A stretch of DNA of 64,000 nt from positions 2,718,857-2,782,856 of the forward strand of contig NZ_HG322951.1 of the NCBI RefSeq assembly GCF_000455325.1, written 5' to 3'. The translations under genes were made by a program, and so were the position numbers. Shown here one piece after another: positions 15,829 through 24,633 of the stretch (the first letter of the stretch is position 1; every line of letters starts with the position of its first letter). Under the pieces are notes generated by a model, which was not told where the DNA came from, ran no database searches, and worked only from the letters and a program-made list of their open reading frames with translations. The stretch comes from Mycolicibacterium septicum DSM 44393. Lineage in GTDB: Bacteria > Actinomycetota > Actinomycetes > Mycobacteriales > Mycobacteriaceae.

Positions 15829-17325
15829 TCACGGCATGATCAGGGTGCGGGACACCGGCTCGGCCACCGCCTGACGGCTGAAGATGCCGTGCTGCAGGGT
15901 GACCAGAAGCGCGTTGCGGGTCTCCTCGGGGGAGATGAGCTCATCGAAGCCGAGGTGACCCGCCGACCGGAAGGACGCCTCCAGCTCCATCCGCTTGAGC
16001 ACCTCGGTGTAATCCTCGCCGGCATGGGTCGCGGCACTGAGTGCCGCCGCGCCCATCGCGCCCATGGTGGCACCTGGATAGGCGAACGTCGCCACCTGAT
16101 CGTCAAAACCCAACAGAGACATCACCATCGAGCCGAATCCGAACGCCTTGCGCAGCGTCACGTGCAGCTTGAGCGTCGTCGCGGCGGTCTGGGCAGCGAA
16201 CATCCGCGCACCGCTACGCAGCACCCCGGTGCGCTCGGAATGACTACCCGGCAGCATTCCCGGATTGTCGGCGAGGAACACGATCGGCAGATGGAACGAA
16301 TCGGCCACGGTGATGAAATGCGCGGCCTTGTCGGCAGCGTCGGCATCGATCGAACCGGCCACCACCTGTGGCTGATTGGCCACCACGGCGACGGGATAAC
16401 CGCCGAGATGGGCCAGCGCACAGATGATCGCCCGGCCGAACTTGGGCTGCACCTCGAACCAGTCGGGACGATCGAAGATCTCATCGAGGACCGCACGCAT
16501 GTCGTAGATCTGGCGGTTGTCGCGGGACACGATGTCGAGGATTTCCGGGGTGAGTCGAGGATCAGCCGTGTCATCGGCGAGTCGGGTCGGTGGATACGAC
16601 CATGCGCTCGACGGGAAATAGGACAGGTAGCGCCGGATGTCGTCGATGACCGTCTCGTCGTCCTCGGCGTAGTTGTGGATCACCCCACTCGGTAGCGCCA
16701 CACCCGGACCGCCGAGGTCCTCCTTCGAAATCTCCTCGCCGGTAGCCTCTTTCACGACCGGCGGGCCGGCGGTGAAGATCGCCCCCTGACGGCTCATGAT
16801 CGAAAAGTCGCATACCGGGGCCACCAGCGCGCCGTGGCCGGCCGACGGGCCGAGGATGGCCGATACGGTGGGCACCTTTCCGGAGCACTTCGCCTGCGCG
16901 ATCAGATCAGTGGGGGTGCGTCCGTAGTGCTCCCCGCTCGGGCGAAAACCCGCGCCCTCCAACAGCATCACGAGTGGAATCTTGTTGCGCAGCGCCAACT
17001 CGGCGAGCCGGTACCGCTTGGCATTGCCGCCCGGGCCGATGCTGCCGGCCAGGGTGGTGAAATCCTCGGCACCCACCATCACCGGCGTGCCGTCGATTCG
17101 GCCGGCGCCCGCCACCAGACCGTCGGAGGCGATGTCACCGCCGACCAGGGTGCCGAATTCCTGGAAGGTGTCGGGATCGAGAAGGCGGGCGATCCGGGCG
17201 CGCGCGTCGAGCTTGCCCTTGCCGTGGTGCTTGGCCAGCCGTTCGGCTCCGCCCATGCCGTACGCACGTTCACGTCGGTTGGCGAGATCCTCAAGTGTCT
17301 CTTTCCACTCCGGGTCGTTCGTCAT
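15829..17325 (-). CDS. Acyl-CoA carboxylase, beta (carboxyltransferase) subunit
   Basis: 498 residues from the ATG at 17325, with GAAGG eight bases upstream; longer in-frame readings lack support. GKLDARARIARLLDPDTFQEFG and the GGSIGPGGNAKRYR-like region belong to the N-terminal carboxyltransferase half. VVANQPQVVAGSIDADAADK and the AYPGATMGAMGAAA block belong to the C-terminal half. It would transfer carboxyl from carboxybiotin to an acyl-CoA (propionyl or methylcrotonyl type). No biotin carboxylase alpha subunit is in the window, so it must pair with one encoded elsewhere. It is monocistronic and divergent from the LLM/P450 operon across the 17385-17405 repeat. Confidence 0.87.
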   Translation of the reverse strand: MTNDPEWKETLEDLANRRERAYGMGGAERLAKHHGKGKLDARARIARLLDPDTFQEFGTLVGGDIASDGLVAGAGRIDGTPVMVGAEDFTTLAGSIGPGGNAKRYRLAELALRNKIPLVMLLEGAGFRPSGEHYGRTPTDLIAQAKCSGKVPTVSAILGPSAGHGALVAPVCDFSIMSRQGAIFTAGPPVVKEATGEEISKEDLGGPGVALPSGVIHNYAEDDETVIDDIRRYLSYFPSSAWSYPPTRLADDTADPRLTPEILDIVSRDNRQIYDMRAVLDEIFDRPDWFEVQPKFGRAIICALAHLGGYPVAVVANQPQVVAGSIDADAADKAAHFITVADSFHLPIVFLADNPGMLPGSHSERTGVLRSGARMFAAQTAATTLKLHVTLRKAFGFGSMVMSLLGFDDQVATFAYPGATMGAMGAAALSAATHAGEDYTEVLKRMELEASFRSAGHLGFDELISPEETRNALLVTLQHGIFSRQAVAEPVSRTLIMP

Positions 17326-17384
17326 GCCGCCGTCCTTCTTGTCGAGCGTTCGCGCCTGGGTGCACAAGCCTACCGCCGTTGACC

Positions 17385-17405
17385 ATACTGAATTGCTTAC
17401 TGTAG
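17385..17405. promoter_or_regulatory. Putative operator of the shared 21-bp family, site 4
   Basis: ATACTG-N9-CTGTAG, between the divergent carboxylase (17325) and LLM/P450 (17466) genes. Its spacer, AATTGCTTA, resembles those of sites 3 and 6 (AA..G.TTA), so conservation goes beyond the half-sites. Confidence 0.6.
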
Positions 17406-17465
17406 CGTCGTTCGGGTGCTCGTTTTGCGCATGGTGAAACACGCTGGCAAAGGAATGCGTCGCCG

Positions 17466-18521
17466 ATGAGTGACCCCGTTCCCCGCGCTGTCAAAGTCGA
17501 CCGCGGCATCCCCAGCCGGCTGGCCGAAGTTCCGGACACCGCCCGTGAGCTGGAAGCTCACGGCTACGACGGGTGCTGGACGGGCGAGATCAACCACGAC
17601 CCGTTCCTGCCCCTGGCGATCGCGGCCGAGCACACCGAGCGGATTCAGATCGGCACCAGCATCGCGGTGGCCTTCGCGCGCAACCCGATGACCACTGCCC
17701 AGCTGGGCTGGGATCTGCAGAACTACTCGGGCGGACGTTTCATCCTCGGACTGGGCACCCAGATCCAGCCGCACATCGAGAAGCGTTTCAGCATGCCGTG
17801 GAGTCACCCGGCGCGCCGCATGCGCGAGTACATCGAAGCGCTGCATGCGATTTGGGGCTGCTGGCGCGACGGCACCAAGCTGAGGTTCGAGGGCGAGTTC
17901 TACACCCACAAGATCATGACGCCGATGTTCACCCCGGAGCCGTCGGCCCTGCCCTTCCCCGAGGTGTTCCTGGCCGCGGTCGGCGAACTGATGACCGAAG
18001 TGTGCGGTGAGGTGGCCGATGGGTTGCTGGCCCACGCGTTCACCACTCGGCGCTATCTGGACGAGGTGACCACGGTGGCGTTGCAGCGCGGAATGGACCG
18101 CAGCGGGCGTGATCGCGCCGACTTCGAGTTGTCCTGCCCCGTCTTCGTGGTCACCGGCGCCGACGAACAGGAGATGGCCGCGGCTTCGGTCGCGACCCGC
18201 AAACAGCTCGCGTTCTACGGCTCGACACCGGCCTACCGCAAAGTCCTGGAACTGCACGGCTGGGGTGATCTGCACACCGATCTGCACCGGCTGTCGCTGG
18301 ACGGCCAGTGGGATGCGATGGGCGATCTGATCGACGACGAAGTGCTCGGCACCTTCGCCGTCGTCGCCCCGATCCCCGAATTGGCTGCGACGTTGCGGCG
18401 CCGCTGCGACGGTGTCATCGACCGCGTGCTGCCAGGTTTTCCCGTCGCCGTGTCCCCGGAAACCGTCAACGCGGTGCTGCAGGAGTTTCGCGAATGCCCG
18501 CCAGTGAGGAGCAACGTATGA
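17466..18521 (+). CDS. LLM-class F420-dependent oxidoreductase (TIGR03617-like)
   Basis: 351 residues. RELEAHGYDGCWTGEINHDPF, ERIQIGTSIAVAFARNPMT and GGRFILGLGTQIQPHIEKRF near residue 95 are diagnostic of this LLM subgroup. It is a relative of the partial gene at the left edge. The stop overlaps the ATG of the P450 gene at 18518, so the two are coupled and probably act in succession. A 21-bp inverted repeat lies 60 bases upstream. Confidence 0.87.
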   Translation: MSDPVPRAVKVDRGIPSRLAEVPDTARELEAHGYDGCWTGEINHDPFLPLAIAAEHTERIQIGTSIAVAFARNPMTTAQLGWDLQNYSGGRFILGLGTQIQPHIEKRFSMPWSHPARRMREYIEALHAIWGCWRDGTKLRFEGEFYTHKIMTPMFTPEPSALPFPEVFLAAVGELMTEVCGEVADGLLAHAFTTRRYLDEVTTVALQRGMDRSGRDRADFELSCPVFVVTGADEQEMAAASVATRKQLAFYGSTPAYRKVLELHGWGDLHTDLHRLSLDGQWDAMGDLIDDEVLGTFAVVAPIPELAATLRRRCDGVIDRVLPGFPVAVSPETVNAVLQEFRECPPVRSNV

Positions 18522-19753
18522 CCGTCCGCACGATCGACGATGTCGCCAAGATGTTCGCCAGCCCGGCGGCGTACGCCGACGAGGTGACACTTCACGCGGA
18601 CCTGACCCACCTCCGGGCCAACGCCCCGGTGTCCTGGGTCGAGGTACCCGACTATGCCCCCTTCTGGGCGATCACCAAGCATGCGGACATCATGGAGATC
18701 GAGCGTGCCAACGACATCTTCACCAACTCGCCGCGCCCGGTTCTGGTCACCCGCGAGGGCGACGAGCAGCAGGCCGCGATCGGCATCCGGACGTTGATCC
18801 ACACGGACGACCCGCTGCACCGCGACCTGCGGGCCATCGGAGCCAACTGGTTTCGGCCGAAGGCCATGCGCGCGTTGAAGGATCGCGCCGATGAACTGGC
18901 CAAGCAGTTCGTCGACAGAATGGTCGACGAGGGGCCGGAATGCGATTTCGTGCAGCAGGTCGCTGTGAACTACCCGCTGTACATGATCATGACGCTGCTC
19001 GGTGTGCCCGAGTCCGACTTCGCGTTCATGCTCAAGCTCACCCAGGAGCTGTTCGGCAGCGACGACGACGAGTACAAGCGCGGCACCAGCATGGAAGAGC
19101 AGGGCATGGCGCTGCTCGAAATGTTCCAGTACTTCACCGAACTGACCGCCTCGCGCAGGGCGAATCCGACCGAAGATTTGGCCTCGACGATCGCCAACGC
19201 CACCCTGGACGGGGAGCCGCTGTCCGATATCGACACGGTTTCCTATTACGCGATCATCGCCGCTGCCGGCCACGACACCAGCAGTGCCAGCATTTCCGGC
19301 GGTATGCACGCGCTGCTGCAGAATCCCGACCAGCTGGCCCGGCTGCAGAACGACATGAGTCTGATGCCGCTGGCGGTCGAGGAGATGGTCCGGTGGACGA
19401 CACCGGTCAAGGAGTTCATGCGTACCGCGCAACAGGACTACGAGATTCGCGGTGTACGCATCGCCAAGGGCGAGTCGGTACTGCTGTCCTATGTCTCAGG
19501 GAACCGCGACGAGGACGTCTTCGTCGATCCGTTCCGCTTCGACGTCGGACGGGATCCCAACAAACACATCGCGTTCGGCTACGGTGTGCATTTCTGCCTC
19601 GGTGCCGCACTGGCCCGGTTGGAGATCAACAGCTTCTTCTCCGAGCTGCTACCGCGGTTGCGCTCCGCAGAGCTCGCCGGCGAACCGCAGCACATGGCCA
19701 CCACGTTCGTCGGCGGTCTCAAGCACCTGCCGGTGCGGTACTCACTGCGCTAG
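18518..19753 (+). CDS. Cytochrome P450
   Basis: 411 residues, a normal length for a soluble bacterial P450. The ATG at 18518 has GAGGAG upstream and overlaps the LLM stop. The I-helix oxygen motif is AAGHDTSS at about 249-256, the ExxR is EEMVRW, and the heme loop FGYGVHFCLGAALARLE places Cys360 as the iron ligand. It needs external ferredoxin and reductase, not found nearby. Likely role: hydroxylation feeding the local pathway. A terminator at 19771-19805 follows. Confidence 0.9.
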   Translation: MTVRTIDDVAKMFASPAAYADEVTLHADLTHLRANAPVSWVEVPDYAPFWAITKHADIMEIERANDIFTNSPRPVLVTREGDEQQAAIGIRTLIHTDDPLHRDLRAIGANWFRPKAMRALKDRADELAKQFVDRMVDEGPECDFVQQVAVNYPLYMIMTLLGVPESDFAFMLKLTQELFGSDDDEYKRGTSMEEQGMALLEMFQYFTELTASRRANPTEDLASTIANATLDGEPLSDIDTVSYYAIIAAAGHDTSSASISGGMHALLQNPDQLARLQNDMSLMPLAVEEMVRWTTPVKEFMRTAQQDYEIRGVRIAKGESVLLSYVSGNRDEDVFVDPFRFDVGRDPNKHIAFGYGVHFCLGAALARLEINSFFSELLPRLRSAELAGEPQHMATTFVGGLKHLPVRYSLR

Positions 19754-19770
19754 GAGCTGCGAAACAGCAA

Positions 19771-19805
19771 TCAGGGCTGCTAACTGGAAGGGTCAGCAGC
19801 CCTGA
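19771..19805. terminator. Hairpin terminator between convergent genes
   Basis: Perfect 11-bp arms (TCAGGGCTGCT at 19771-19781 and its complement at 19795-19805) enclose a 13-base loop. It lies between the P450 gene (ends 19753) and the convergent amidohydrolase gene (ends 19829) and can serve both. Confidence 0.7.
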
Positions 19806-19828
19806 CTTCTGTCTCGAGGCGGAGTTGC

Positions 19829-21115
19829 CTACTCGCTTCCCGAGTTGCCCCTGGCCGCGGCATGAAGCGCATCGCCGCGGGTGCCTTGCTCGTGGTGGCT
19901 CAGCGCCTGGATCGAAACGTCATGACCCTCAGCGGCTTTGCGGAGCGCACCGACGGTGGCCTGCTCCCGCGAGATGTGCGTGAACGGATCGAACGAGTAC
20001 CAGCGCATGGCGTTCTCGTGCGTCATCTTGTTGATCTCGTCGTCGGGCACGTTGTTCTCGGTCAGCACGTCCCACAGCTCCTCGGGGGCGCCCGGCCACA
20101 TCGAGTCGCTGTGCGGGTAATCGGCCTCCCAGCTGATGTTGTCGATGCCGATCTTGTCGCGTAGCGCGACGCCGACCGGATCGGAGATGAAGCAGGTCAG
20201 GAAGTGCTCACGGAACACCTCGCTGGGAAGCTTCCCGCCGAAGTTCTGGTGCGTCCAGGTCGAGTGCATCTCGTAGGTGCGGTCGACGCGTTCCAAGAAA
20301 TACGGAATCCAGCCCGTGCCGCCCTCGGACAAGCCGATCTTCAGATCCGGGTAGTCCTTGATGGGCTTGGACCACAACAGATCCGCGGCGGCCTGCACGA
20401 TGTTCATCGGCTGCAGCGTGATCATCACGTCCAGCGGTGCGTCGGGTGCGGTGATGGCCAACTTGCCCGAAGATCCGATGTGCACGTTGAGCACGGTGTT
20501 GGTGTCGCACAACGCCTTCCACAGCGGAGTCCAGTAGTCGTCGTGGAAGCTGGGGTAGCCCATCGCGGCCGGGTTCTCGCTGAACGTCAGGGCGTGCACG
20601 CCCTTCTTGGACACCCGGCGGACCTCGGCGGCACATGCCTCGGCATCCCAGATGACCGGGAGCGCCATCGGAATGAAGCGGGCCGGGTAGGCGCCGCACC
20701 ATTCGTCGATGTGCCAGTCGTTGTAGGCCTGGACCAGGGCCAGGGAGAACTCCGGATCCTCGGTGGCGAACAACCGGCCGGCGAAACCAGGGAAGGACGG
20801 GAAGCAGATCGAGCCGAGGATGCCGCCGGCGTTCATGTCCTTGACGCGCTCGTCGACGTTGTAGCAGCCCTTGCGGATCTCGTCGAGGCCCTGGGGTTCC
20901 AGGCCGTACTCCTCCTTGGGGCGGCCGGCCACCGCATTCAGCGCGACGTTGGGGATGACGATGTCACGGAACTGCCAGGTGTCGCTGCCGTCGGGGTTGT
21001 GCACCAGGCGCGGTGCCTCGTCGGCGTACTTCTTCGGAAGGTGATTCTTGAACATGTCAGGTGGTTCGACGATGTGATCGTCCACGCTGATCAGGATCAT
21101 GTCGTCTTTATTCAC
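19829..21115 (-). CDS. Amidohydrolase-family metal-dependent hydrolase
   Basis: 428 residues of the amidohydrolase-2 type (ACMSD/gamma-resorcylate decarboxylase-like TIM barrel). SVDDHIVEPPDMF at the N terminus gives the DxH metal pair, VLNVHIGSSG near residue 215 another His, and WEADYPHSDSMWPG near 340 the catalytic Asp. Such enzymes hydrolyse C-N or C-C bonds or decarboxylate ring acids. It is preceded by a 21-bp inverted repeat (21140-21160) that ties it to the cluster. It lies downstream of an SDR gene on the same strand but has its own promoter signal. Confidence 0.87.
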   Translation of the reverse strand: MNKDDMILISVDDHIVEPPDMFKNHLPKKYADEAPRLVHNPDGSDTWQFRDIVIPNVALNAVAGRPKEEYGLEPQGLDEIRKGCYNVDERVKDMNAGGILGSICFPSFPGFAGRLFATEDPEFSLALVQAYNDWHIDEWCGAYPARFIPMALPVIWDAEACAAEVRRVSKKGVHALTFSENPAAMGYPSFHDDYWTPLWKALCDTNTVLNVHIGSSGKLAITAPDAPLDVMITLQPMNIVQAAADLLWSKPIKDYPDLKIGLSEGGTGWIPYFLERVDRTYEMHSTWTHQNFGGKLPSEVFREHFLTCFISDPVGVALRDKIGIDNISWEADYPHSDSMWPGAPEELWDVLTENNVPDDEINKMTHENAMRWYSFDPFTHISREQATVGALRKAAEGHDVSIQALSHHEQGTRGDALHAAARGNSGSE

Positions 21116-21139
21116 GAACGCGCTCCATTCACGACTGCC

Positions 21140-21160
21140 TTACCGTATGGCTCACAGTTT
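21140..21160. promoter_or_regulatory. Putative operator of the shared 21-bp family, site 5
   Basis: TTACCG-N9-CAGTTT lies 25 bases upstream of the amidohydrolase ATG. The right half departs from the consensus at the last positions, so this is the weakest of the six sites. Confidence 0.45.
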
Positions 21161-21175
21161 AGCCTTGATGCTGGA

Positions 21176-22036
21176 TTATCGGCCCGGAGTTGGGCCTACG
21201 TATCCGGGCGGATCGGCTGTGTCGACCCACAGGTCGACACGAAGATCGGCGCCGGGTACGCAGTCATAGACCGAGAGGTCGGTGACGCCCGATTCGAGCA
21301 GCACGTCCTCGCACAACAGGCTGCGACCGGTGAAGTCGCGTGAGGGCCGGTTGAGCACCGCGTAGGCGGCATCGGAGTACACCTCGGGGCGTCGGGAGCG
21401 CTTCATCGACTCTTCGCCGCCACGCAGGTTGAGGATGGCCGCGGTGGCCACCGAGGTGCGCGGCCACAGTGTGTTCGACGCGATCCCGTACGGTCGGAGC
21501 TCTTCGGCAAGTGCCAACGCGCACAACGACATCCCAAACTTCGCCATCATGTAGGCCGTCGGCGCAAGCCACTTCGGCTCGAGCCGAAGTGGCGGCGAGA
21601 GCGTCAGGATGTGCGGATTCTCGCGACCTTTCATGTGCGGGATGCAGGCCTGCGACACCGCGTAGGTGCCACGGACCTGGATGCCGTTCATCAGGTCGAA
21701 GCGCTTGAGCGGCACTTCCTCGATGGAGCCCGTGTTGATGGCCGAGGCGTTGTTGACGCAGATGTCGATGCCGCCGAACTGTGCGACCGCCTTGGCCACG
21801 GCCTCGGTCACGGTGTCCCCGTCGCGGATGTCGCCGACGATCGGCAGGGCGTGCCCGCCGGCTTCCTCGATCTCTTTGGCGGCGGTGTAGATGGTGCCGG
21901 GAAGTTTGGGGTGCGGTTCCGCGGTTTTCGCGATCAGCGCGACGTTGGCCCCGTCGGCGGCGGCGCGCTTGGCGATGGCCAACCCGACACCACGACTGGC
22001 GCCGGAGATGAACAGCGTCTTCCCGGAAAGCGACAT
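21176..22036 (-). CDS. SDR-family oxidoreductase (HSDL2-like)
   Basis: 286 residues. Nucleotide loop SGASRGVG (11-18), NNAS in place of NNAG near 95, catalytic Ser147 in LTLSPPL, Tyr162 and Lys166 in YMMAK. PHPKLPGTIYTAAKEIE and the LSPPL segment resemble hydroxysteroid-dehydrogenase-like-2 (HSDL2) proteins. Likely an NADP-linked alcohol/ketone oxidoreductase. A perfect inverted repeat of the cluster's operator family overlaps its start codon (22035-22055). Confidence 0.87.
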   Translation of the reverse strand: MSLSGKTLFISGASRGVGLAIAKRAAADGANVALIAKTAEPHPKLPGTIYTAAKEIEEAGGHALPIVGDIRDGDTVTEAVAKAVAQFGGIDICVNNASAINTGSIEEVPLKRFDLMNGIQVRGTYAVSQACIPHMKGRENPHILTLSPPLRLEPKWLAPTAYMMAKFGMSLCALALAEELRPYGIASNTLWPRTSVATAAILNLRGGEESMKRSRRPEVYSDAAYAVLNRPSRDFTGRSLLCEDVLLESGVTDLSVYDCVPGADLRVDLWVDTADPPGYVGPTPGR

Positions 22037-22055
22037 ACTGAATAGGTTACAGTAT
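22035..22055. promoter_or_regulatory. Putative operator of the shared 21-bp family, site 6
   Basis: ATACTG-N9-CAGTAT is a perfect inverted repeat that begins at the second base of the SDR start codon and extends upstream. Such a position would block transcription start or a leaderless transcript directly. Confidence 0.65.
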
Positions 22056-22075
22056 GCGCATTCAGCACTCTCGTC

Positions 22076-22279
22076 TCAGCAGCAGCGCGCGCCCGGATCG
22101 GCCTCCGTGTTGCGGTGCCGCATCTTCCAGTAATCCCGCTCGGACAGCACCGGCTCACCCGGGTGGGTCAGCTCCCGATGTGCGACGTAGCGCCGATAGT
22201 GGTTGTCGCCCATCAATGTTGACCAGTACCACCCGACGTGGCGTGCGGCCTGGCGTGTGCTCCGGGTAAGGCGTCCCAC
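22076..22279 (-). CDS. YbdD/YjiX-family small protein
   Basis: 67 residues from a GTG at 22279, with AAGGAGG about ten bases upstream. QAARHVGWYWSTLMGDNHYRRYV followed by HPGEPVLSERDYWKMRH is the family pattern; the protein ends in a Cys-Cys pair. The reading frame overlaps the end of cstA by 67 bases, so translation is coupled. YbdD-type proteins accompany CstA/BtsT-type transporters in many bacteria. It probably assists or modulates the transporter. Confidence 0.83.
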   Translation of the reverse strand: MGRLTRSTRQAARHVGWYWSTLMGDNHYRRYVAHRELTHPGEPVLSERDYWKMRHRNTEADPGARCC

Positions 22280-24519
22280 TGCTTCTGCACCTCCTTCTCG
22301 GCCGGTGTGGCGATCAGTCCGGACGGTGCGAAGATGCGCGAGGGCACCTCCTCGTCGACCGCCAGCGGGCGGCCGGCGCCACGCAGCGCCCGCAGCGCCA
22401 TCACCACGCCCGCGATGAACACGATCAGCACCAGCACCGCGAACACCACCGACAGGGTGCCCTGGATGAAGGTGTTGCGGATGACCGCGTCGATCTGGTC
22501 GGGGTTCTTGGCGGCTCCGAACGATGACTTGCCCGCCTCCTGGGCCGCGACGTACTGCGAGTGCTGCTTCCAGTACCCGACTTTCGGGTCGGCGGAGAAG
22601 ATCTTCTGCCACGACGCCGTCATCGTCACCGTCAGATCCCACAGCAACGGAACACCGGGAATCCACGCCCACTTCACCAGTCCGCGCTTGATCACCACCA
22701 CGGTCACCACTGTCAGCGCGATCGCCGCCAGTAGCTGGTTGGCGATGCCGAACAGCGGGAACAATGTGTTGATGCCGCCCAGCGGGTCGGTGACACCCAT
22801 CAGCAGGATCGAACCCCACGCGGCGACCACGATGATCGAGCAGGCCCATGCGCCCACCCGCCAGCTGGGATCGCGCAGCTTCTTCAGCGGCCCACCGAAA
22901 TTGCCCAGGCCGTCGGAGAGCATAAACCGCGCGACGCGGGTGCCGGCGTCGACCGTGGTGAGGATGAACAAGGCCTCGAACATGATCGCGAAGTGGTACC
23001 AGAACGCCTTGAGGCTTTCTCCGCCGAACACCTGGTGCAGTACCTCGGACATGCCGAAGGCCAGCGTGGGTGCACCGCCGGTGCGCGACACGACCGAATG
23101 CTCACCGACGCCCTCGGCGGCCGCGGTGATCTCCTGCGCGGTGATCGGTTGACCCGACAGGCCAAGGCCGTTGACGTAGTCGGCCGCGGTCTGCGCGGTC
23201 GTCCCGGTGGCCGCCGTCGGCGCGTTGATCGCGAAGTACAGGTGCTGATTGAGGATGGCCGCGGTGATCAGGGCCATGATCGCGACGAACGATTCGGTGA
23301 GCATGCCGCCGTAGCCGATCAGCCGCATCTGGCTTTCCTTCTCCAGCAGCTTGGGCGTGGTGCCCGAGGAGATCAGCGCGTGAAAGCCCGACAGTGCGCC
23401 GCAGGCAATGGTGATGAACAGGAACGGGAACAGCGAGCCGGCGAACACCGGGCCGGTGCCGCTGGTGGCGAACTGCGAGATGGCGGGAGCCTGCATCACC
23501 GGCCGCGCGATGAGGATGCCGACGGCAAGCAGGGCGATGGTGCCGACTTTCATGAACGTCGACAGGTAGTCACGCGGGGCCAGCAGGAACCACACCGGCA
23601 ACACCGAGGCCGCCAGGCCGTAGATGATGATGCACCACGACAGGGTGACTTTCGAGAGCGTGAACCAGTCGACACCCCAGGAGGTTTCGGCCACCCAGCC
23701 GCCGGAGATCACCGCGAGCAGCAGCAGGGCCACGCCGATGAGGGACACCTCCGACACCCGGCCGGGCCGGAAGAAGCGCAGATACAACCCCATGAAGATG
23801 GCGATCGGGATGGTCATCGCGATCGAGAAGACGCCCCAGGGGCTTTCGGCCAGTGCGTTGACCACCACCAGGGCCAGCACCGCCAGAAGGATCACCATGA
23901 TCACCAGCACGCCGACGATAGCCGCAACGCCACCGACCACGCCGAGCTCGTCGCGCGCCATCTGACCCAGTGAGCGGCCGCGCCGGCGCACCGAGATGGA
24001 CAGTACGAGGTAGTCCTGGACACAGCCGGCCACGACGGCGCCGACGATGATCCAGATGGTGCCGGGCAGATAGCCCATCTGCATCGCCAGTACCGGACCG
24101 ACCAGCGGCCCGGCGCCGGCGATCGCGGCGAAATGATGACCGAACAGCACGCGCCGGTCCGTCGGCATGTAATCCGTGCCGTTCTCGAAAAGCTCTGCCG
24201 GAGTGGCATTGTCGTCGCGTGGCCGGACGATCTTCATCTCGATCAACCGGGCGTAGAACCGGAAGCCGATGATGTAGGTGCAGATCGCGGCGATCACGAA
24301 CCAGACCGCGTTGACAGTCTCACCGCGGAAGAAGGCGATCACCGCCCAGGCGACGGCGCCCAGCACCGCGATGGCCGCGAAGATCGCCTTGTGCTTGGCG
24401 GTGATCGGCGACCGGTCGATGATCGCCACCGGCGGGAGGTCTTTGTCGGTGCGGACATAGGTGATGTCGCCGTCGTGCTCCTCGATCCGATCCGCCGGTG
24501 GGGCATCCGGTGTTGCCAC
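22213..24519 (-). CDS. cstA: Carbon starvation protein A, peptide/pyruvate transporter
   Basis: 768 residues from the GTG at 24519, which has AGGAG five bases upstream; an ATG at 24570 is a weaker alternative. It is a polytopic membrane protein with many hydrophobic helices. FGHHFAAIAGAGPLVGPVLAMQMGYLPG is the highly conserved CstA N-terminal signature, and FHALISSGTTPKLLEKESQMRLIGYG is also characteristic. The family imports peptides (and pyruvate in BtsT) during carbon limitation. An overlapping YbdD-type gene lies downstream, and ligB is on the same strand upstream, matching the Rv3063c/Rv3062 neighbourhood. Confidence 0.93.
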   Translation of the reverse strand: MATPDAPPADRIEEHDGDITYVRTDKDLPPVAIIDRSPITAKHKAIFAAIAVLGAVAWAVIAFFRGETVNAVWFVIAAICTYIIGFRFYARLIEMKIVRPRDDNATPAELFENGTDYMPTDRRVLFGHHFAAIAGAGPLVGPVLAMQMGYLPGTIWIIVGAVVAGCVQDYLVLSISVRRRGRSLGQMARDELGVVGGVAAIVGVLVIMVILLAVLALVVVNALAESPWGVFSIAMTIPIAIFMGLYLRFFRPGRVSEVSLIGVALLLLAVISGGWVAETSWGVDWFTLSKVTLSWCIIIYGLAASVLPVWFLLAPRDYLSTFMKVGTIALLAVGILIARPVMQAPAISQFATSGTGPVFAGSLFPFLFITIACGALSGFHALISSGTTPKLLEKESQMRLIGYGGMLTESFVAIMALITAAILNQHLYFAINAPTAATGTTAQTAADYVNGLGLSGQPITAQEITAAAEGVGEHSVVSRTGGAPTLAFGMSEVLHQVFGGESLKAFWYHFAIMFEALFILTTVDAGTRVARFMLSDGLGNFGGPLKKLRDPSWRVGAWACSIIVVAAWGSILLMGVTDPLGGINTLFPLFGIANQLLAAIALTVVTVVVIKRGLVKWAWIPGVPLLWDLTVTMTASWQKIFSADPKVGYWKQHSQYVAAQEAGKSSFGAAKNPDQIDAVIRNTFIQGTLSVVFAVLVLIVFIAGVVMALRALRGAGRPLAVDEEVPSRIFAPSGLIATPAEKEVQKQWDALPGAHARPHATSGGTGQH

Positions 24520-24633
24520 GGTTTCTCCTCGCTCGCCCAGTGTCGTACGCGTCGTGTGTGATCTTTTCATCGAGCCAAACCGCGCGGCATCGAATCCCGG
24601 TTTCCGAACCGTAGCCGGGAAACCGTGGGCAGG

